This document shows, piece after piece, positions 60,930 through 64,000 of a stretch of 64,000 nt of DNA; position 1 is the stretch's first letter, and the number at the start of each line of letters is the position of its first letter. The notes beneath the pieces are model-generated. The model saw only the letters and a program-made list of their open reading frames with translations, was not told where the DNA came from and made no database searches. The stretch covers positions 62,001 to 126,000 of the forward strand of contig NZ_JBLZMW010000001.1 of assembly GCF_048553275.1 (NCBI RefSeq), given 5' to 3'. Both the position numbers and the translations under genes were made by a program. This DNA comes from Pacificoceanicola sp048553275. GTDB lineage: Bacteria; Pseudomonadota; Alphaproteobacteria; Rhodobacterales; Rhodobacteraceae.

Positions 60930-61192
60930 GCGTCAAGCTATGGCGACGGTTTTGGGATTTGGCCAGAGAGGAAGCTGCACCGGCCTCAGTACGCACCGAG
61001 AATAGCGGGGTTTGCCGTTGTGAGGTGCGGGAGGCGCGCAGGGGACGGCCACGCGATGGCCGCACCCGGATCACTGGCCTGGAGCGCGGACCACGCGGGT
61101 GCGAGCGCTGTTTGTCCTGCCCGCCGCCCGAGCCGCCAATTGGTATCGGGAAGCCGGTGCGATATCACACAGGCAGGCGGGCGCGACCGGGC

Positions 61193-63064
61193 TTAGCTTG
61201 CCAAGGCTTGCTGAGGACGGTCGCTGGACTTGGCGTTGAACCGCCCGACAAGATCGTCCAGCGTATCGACCAGAACAGCCAGCCTTGTGGCGGCCTGCGA
61301 ACTGGTGTCGGCCATCGCGGCGTTGTTGATGGTGATACTCTCCATGTCCCGAACCGCAGCGGTGATTTCATCCGAATTCGTCGCCTGTTCCTTGACCGAT
61401 TGTGACAGTTCTTCGATCAGGCTGGCCAGTCGTTCGACATGTCCGGCAATCATGTTCAGCTCCGAATTGGTCTCTCCGACGTTCGTCACGCCCAACTCAA
61501 TCAAGGGTCCGCTTTCGCTCACCAAGGTCGTGATGTTTGCCGCTGCATCGCTCGTCATCTGAGCAAGTGACCGGACTTCCCCCGCCACGATGGAGAAACC
61601 TTTGCCAGCTGCACCGGCGCGGGCGGCCTCGACCGCAGCGTTGAGCGCCAGCAGGTTGGTATTGAAGGCGATCGAGTCGATGGCGGAGGCGATTTCCGCG
61701 ATCTTGTTGGAACTGCTCTTTACGTTGGACATCGCTTCAACCGCCGATTCCGCGACTTTGCGGCCCCGATGTGCGCTTTGTTTCGCCTCGCGCGAGAACC
61801 CGGCGGCATCGTCGGCATTTTTCGCGCTGTTCTTCATCAGATCGCTCATACCCTGCAAGGCCGCAGATGCCTCTTCAAGGGATGCCGCTTGCCGATCGCT
61901 TTGACCGGACAGTGTCTGGCTGCCGTCGGCAATCTCCCGCGATGCGCTCTTTGCCTGGGAGGAGGTATCGCGGATGGTGCCGACAAGGGAGGACAGGGTG
62001 TCACAGGTCGTTGCCACGTCATTTTGCAGGATTTCGAAGGCGCCTTCGAACTGTCCCTCCATCCGGCGCGTCAGGTCGGCATTGGCAAGCGCGTGCAGGA
62101 CGGCGCCGACCTCGGTGAAGGCATGTTCCAGACCCGCTACCAGACGATTGACCGCCCGGGCAATTTCCTGAAGCTCGGCAAATTCGAAGTTTTCTTCGAT
62201 GCGCACGTCAAACTCGCCGCGATGTGCGCTCTGCAAGGACTTGCCCAGCGTCTGCTGCAACCGTTCAAAGGCGACCGCGCGGGCTTCGCGCTCCTGTGCC
62301 GCGTCGCGAAACACGCTCAACGCTGCCGCCATGCGTCCGAGTTCGTTGGTCAATCCCTGGCATGGCACCTTCACGTCAAACCGCGCTTCGGTCACCGCAG
62401 TCATGGCTGCCGTCATGCGCCGGACCGGGCGTGCGATGGAAAGCTGGATCAGGATGGTGATGAACAGGCCGCCGCCGATGGCCGCGATGGCCAGGGGGCT
62501 GAACGTTTCGATCACCGCGGTCGCCTCGGTGGCCATGTCATCGACCCTGTTCCCGGTCGTTGCACTCGCCTGTTCCATAATGCCAGAGATGATACCGTCA
62601 ATCTGCTGGTAGGATTCGCGCGTTCCGGAAAGAAACATTGCAGCCATTGAGGCGTCGACCGTCACAAATGTAATGGCCTGCTCAACCTGCATGAAATACT
62701 CCGCAGCCAGTTGTTCCAGCGTCTCTTTCTCGGGGCCTGTCATGGCGCCGAGCAGATCCCTGAACGCTTGGCCCGCGGCAACGGTCTGGTCGATGTGGCG
62801 CTGCATCACATCCGCGCCGACGCTACTGTTGGCATAGGTAATCAGCTGCAGAAGTTCGAGGTGCATCTGGCTTGTCGCCGAGACCATCTGCGCACCATAG
62901 TTCAATTCGGGCAGCATCTTCGAGCTGACCTCGTGCATACGGTTCGCCGAGTCATCCAGCTCGGCGAAAGCCATGTAGATAATGTAGACAAGTCCAGAGA
63001 TGGCCAGCAAGCTGCCTATCACACCTTTGACGACGATCGGGAGATTTCGAATGGGGTACAGCAT
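61193..63064 (-). CDS. Methyl-accepting chemotaxis protein
   Basis: This 623-residue receptor has TM1 (about 10-33), a periplasmic four-helix-bundle sensor (about 35-190), TM2 (about 195-215), a HAMP domain (about 215-270), a further HAMP-like linker (about 310-360) and the cytoplasmic signalling hairpin with tip SIAFNTNLLALNAAVEAARAG. No C-terminal CheR-binding pentapeptide is visible. The sensed ligand is unknown. The neighbouring exported single-Cache protein 33 bp upstream on the same strand may present ligand to it. Confidence 0.93.
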   Translation of the reverse strand: MLYPIRNLPIVVKGVIGSLLAISGLVYIIYMAFAELDDSANRMHEVSSKMLPELNYGAQMVSATSQMHLELLQLITYANSSVGADVMQRHIDQTVAAGQAFRDLLGAMTGPEKETLEQLAAEYFMQVEQAITFVTVDASMAAMFLSGTRESYQQIDGIISGIMEQASATTGNRVDDMATEATAVIETFSPLAIAAIGGGLFITILIQLSIARPVRRMTAAMTAVTEARFDVKVPCQGLTNELGRMAAALSVFRDAAQEREARAVAFERLQQTLGKSLQSAHRGEFDVRIEENFEFAELQEIARAVNRLVAGLEHAFTEVGAVLHALANADLTRRMEGQFEGAFEILQNDVATTCDTLSSLVGTIRDTSSQAKSASREIADGSQTLSGQSDRQAASLEEASAALQGMSDLMKNSAKNADDAAGFSREAKQSAHRGRKVAESAVEAMSNVKSSSNKIAEIASAIDSIAFNTNLLALNAAVEAARAGAAGKGFSIVAGEVRSLAQMTSDAAANITTLVSESGPLIELGVTNVGETNSELNMIAGHVERLASLIEELSQSVKEQATNSDEITAAVRDMESITINNAAMADTSSQAATRLAVLVDTLDDLVGRFNAKSSDRPQQALAS

Positions 63065-63097
63065 AGAGCCACCTCTGGATAGTCACGCAAAATGGAT

Positions 63098-63565
63098 TCA
63101 GGGGAGGTAGATGCCTACGCTGACAAAAGCGTCGTCATTGACTTTCATGACATAGGCCGATTTTGCGAGGACTTCACCAGTCTCGGGGTGGCGCCATTTG
63201 TAGTCGATCCAGCCGGTTCCGCTTTCCTGTGCGACCTTGACCGCGTTTGCCGTCAACGGGATGCCGTCCACGTCACGCATAGTGATCAGGTTCTTGCCAG
63301 CGAGGGCTGCCGTCGCACCATGGGCGAGCATCATGCCGTCAAAAGCCATGGACCAGACGTAGAGATCGCGGTCGCGGAAGCGCGTGTCTGCGGGGTCCAT
63401 GAAGGCGGCGATGGCCGCTTCGCGCCCATTCTCATTGTAGAAATCGTGAGCCCGCTTTGCCATGGCCATGGCTTCCTCACGGGTGCCAACGGTGTTTTCA
63501 ATGGCAAAGGCGGGCAGTGCGGCGACCGCTAGTGTCGTGGTCAGCAGTGTACGGCGAGTAATCAT
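63098..63565 (-). CDS. Periplasmic single-Cache domain protein
   Basis: This 155-residue exported protein has a signal peptide (MITRRTLLTTTLAVAALPAFA) and a single Cache domain (about 25-153; FRDRDLYVWSMAFDGMMLAHG, WIDYKWRHPETGEVLAKSAYVMKV), a small-molecule-binding fold usually fused to receptors. Here it is separate and soluble. GGAGG precedes ATG 63565. It sits just upstream of a chemoreceptor gene lacking a Cache domain, so a ligand-binding partnership is plausible. Confidence 0.85.
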   Translation of the reverse strand: MITRRTLLTTTLAVAALPAFAIENTVGTREEAMAMAKRAHDFYNENGREAAIAAFMDPADTRFRDRDLYVWSMAFDGMMLAHGATAALAGKNLITMRDVDGIPLTANAVKVAQESGTGWIDYKWRHPETGEVLAKSAYVMKVNDDAFVSVGIYLP

Positions 63566-63742
63566 CGGGGGTCCTCCGGATGGAATATCGGTTTGCCAAA
63601 GGCGGCGGCCCGGCCTCGATACGCATGGAAAACCCATCGGCGCGACCTCACCTCCCGGCTCGGCGACCCTACGATCTATTTCCTTTCAATCTGCTAACGT
63701 CTTCAGTTTTACGTATTCTCAGGCAGGGCAGGGGGCAGGCCG

Positions 63743-64000
63743 TCACGCCTGCTCCGGCACCAGAATCTCACGCTTGCCGACATGGTTGGCCGAGGAGACC
63801 ACCATCTCGTCCTCCATCTGCTCCACGAGGCGTGCCGCCTTGTTGTAGCCGATGCCAAGCTTGCGCTGGATATAGGAGGTCGAGCACTTGCGGTCCTTGA
63901 TCACGATGGCAACTGCCTGATCATAAAGCGCATCCTCGCCGCTGGTGTTGCCGCCGGTGTTCAGGCCGAGCACCGCGTCGATGTTCTCCGCCTTTTCGTC
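63743..64000 (-). CDS. ftsK: DNA translocase FtsK, C-terminal end (partial at window edge)
   Basis: The visible 85 residues are the gamma domain of FtsK, a winged helix that reads KOPS sequences and contacts XerD: YDQAVAIVIKDRKCSTSYIQRKLGIGYNKAARLVEQMEDE followed by HVGKREIL. The gene runs off the right edge of the window, so motor and membrane domains are not seen. FtsK pumps DNA and helps resolve chromosome dimers at division. Confidence 0.93.
   Translation of the reverse strand, partial: DEKAENIDAVLGLNTGGNTSGEDALYDQAVAIVIKDRKCSTSYIQRKLGIGYNKAARLVEQMEDEMVVSSANHVGKREILVPEQA

Noticed and set aside
1..64000. CRISPR arrays, rRNA or tRNA genes and prophage
   Set aside because: No regularly spaced direct repeats, no tRNA cloverleaf or CCA-ended sequences and no phage structural genes were seen; a covariance-model scan would be decisive.

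Overview
This is a GC-rich chromosomal window from an alphaproteobacterium, most likely Rhodobacteraceae (Roseobacter group). The supporting signs are a perfect Irr-type iron box, two LexA boxes of the alphaproteobacterial GTTC-N7-GTTC type, a two-domain ALDH16 aldehyde dehydrogenase (studied in Loktanella), a two-permease Sit-type metal ABC operon with Fur/Mur-like operators, and an ImuA/DnaE2 mutasome. I see no rRNA, tRNA, prophage, integron or CRISPR array.

Layout. 1-12.6 kb: tolC, aroE, a copper-efflux operon (frame-disrupted copA plus cueR), serB, iron-regulated mbfA, a small secreted protein and TetR gene behind a triple operator, fghA, yaiI, a HAD hydrolase, an MFS transporter and zapE. 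12.6-25.1 kb: LysM and rhodanese-like envelope proteins, folC, accD, a PAS-like protein, an AEC transporter, a NYN/LOTUS protein, DUF3137, a membrane-anchored winged-helix protein with a small secreted partner, smpB, sseA and an aromatic/aspartate aminotransferase. 25.5-32.2 kb: a C-terminally short dnaE2 with its own LexA box, then sitABCD. 32.3-38.8 kb: deoC, a small membrane protein, ALDH16, rsfS, rlmH, an amidase and a BigR/SqrR-like ArsR regulator. 38.9-46.6 kb: catabolic genes (enolase-superfamily enzyme, zinc alcohol dehydrogenase, pcaB, pcaD, alpha/beta hydrolases, haloacid dehalogenase) and a SlyD-like FKBP. 46.8-55.4 kb: truB, LysR, metG, an aldo/keto reductase, imuA, a REP-associated tyrosine transposase (RAYT), an MFS transporter and lolA. 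55.5-64 kb: LysR, DUF4399, a PfpI/DJ-1 protein, a FadH-like reductase, an EamA exporter, a chemoreceptor with a neighbouring single-Cache protein, and the 3' end of ftsK.

Most notable. (1) A REP/RAYT system: four GTAG-footed palindromic REPs lie in the window; one is translated in frame inside the RAYT gene and one forms the 3' end of imuA. (2) The imuA-imuB-dnaE2 cassette appears dismantled: imuA and dnaE2 are about 24 kb apart, each behind a LexA box sharing the same 21 bases, each with its 3' end at a palindromic repeat, and imuB is absent. (3) copA carries two frame lesions; one is a 10-bp tandem duplication whose removal restores the frame. (4) A small secreted peptide and a TetR gene sit behind three copies of one operator-like palindrome. 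(5) A two-helix membrane protein carries a C-terminal OmpR-like winged helix and overlaps a small secreted protein gene.
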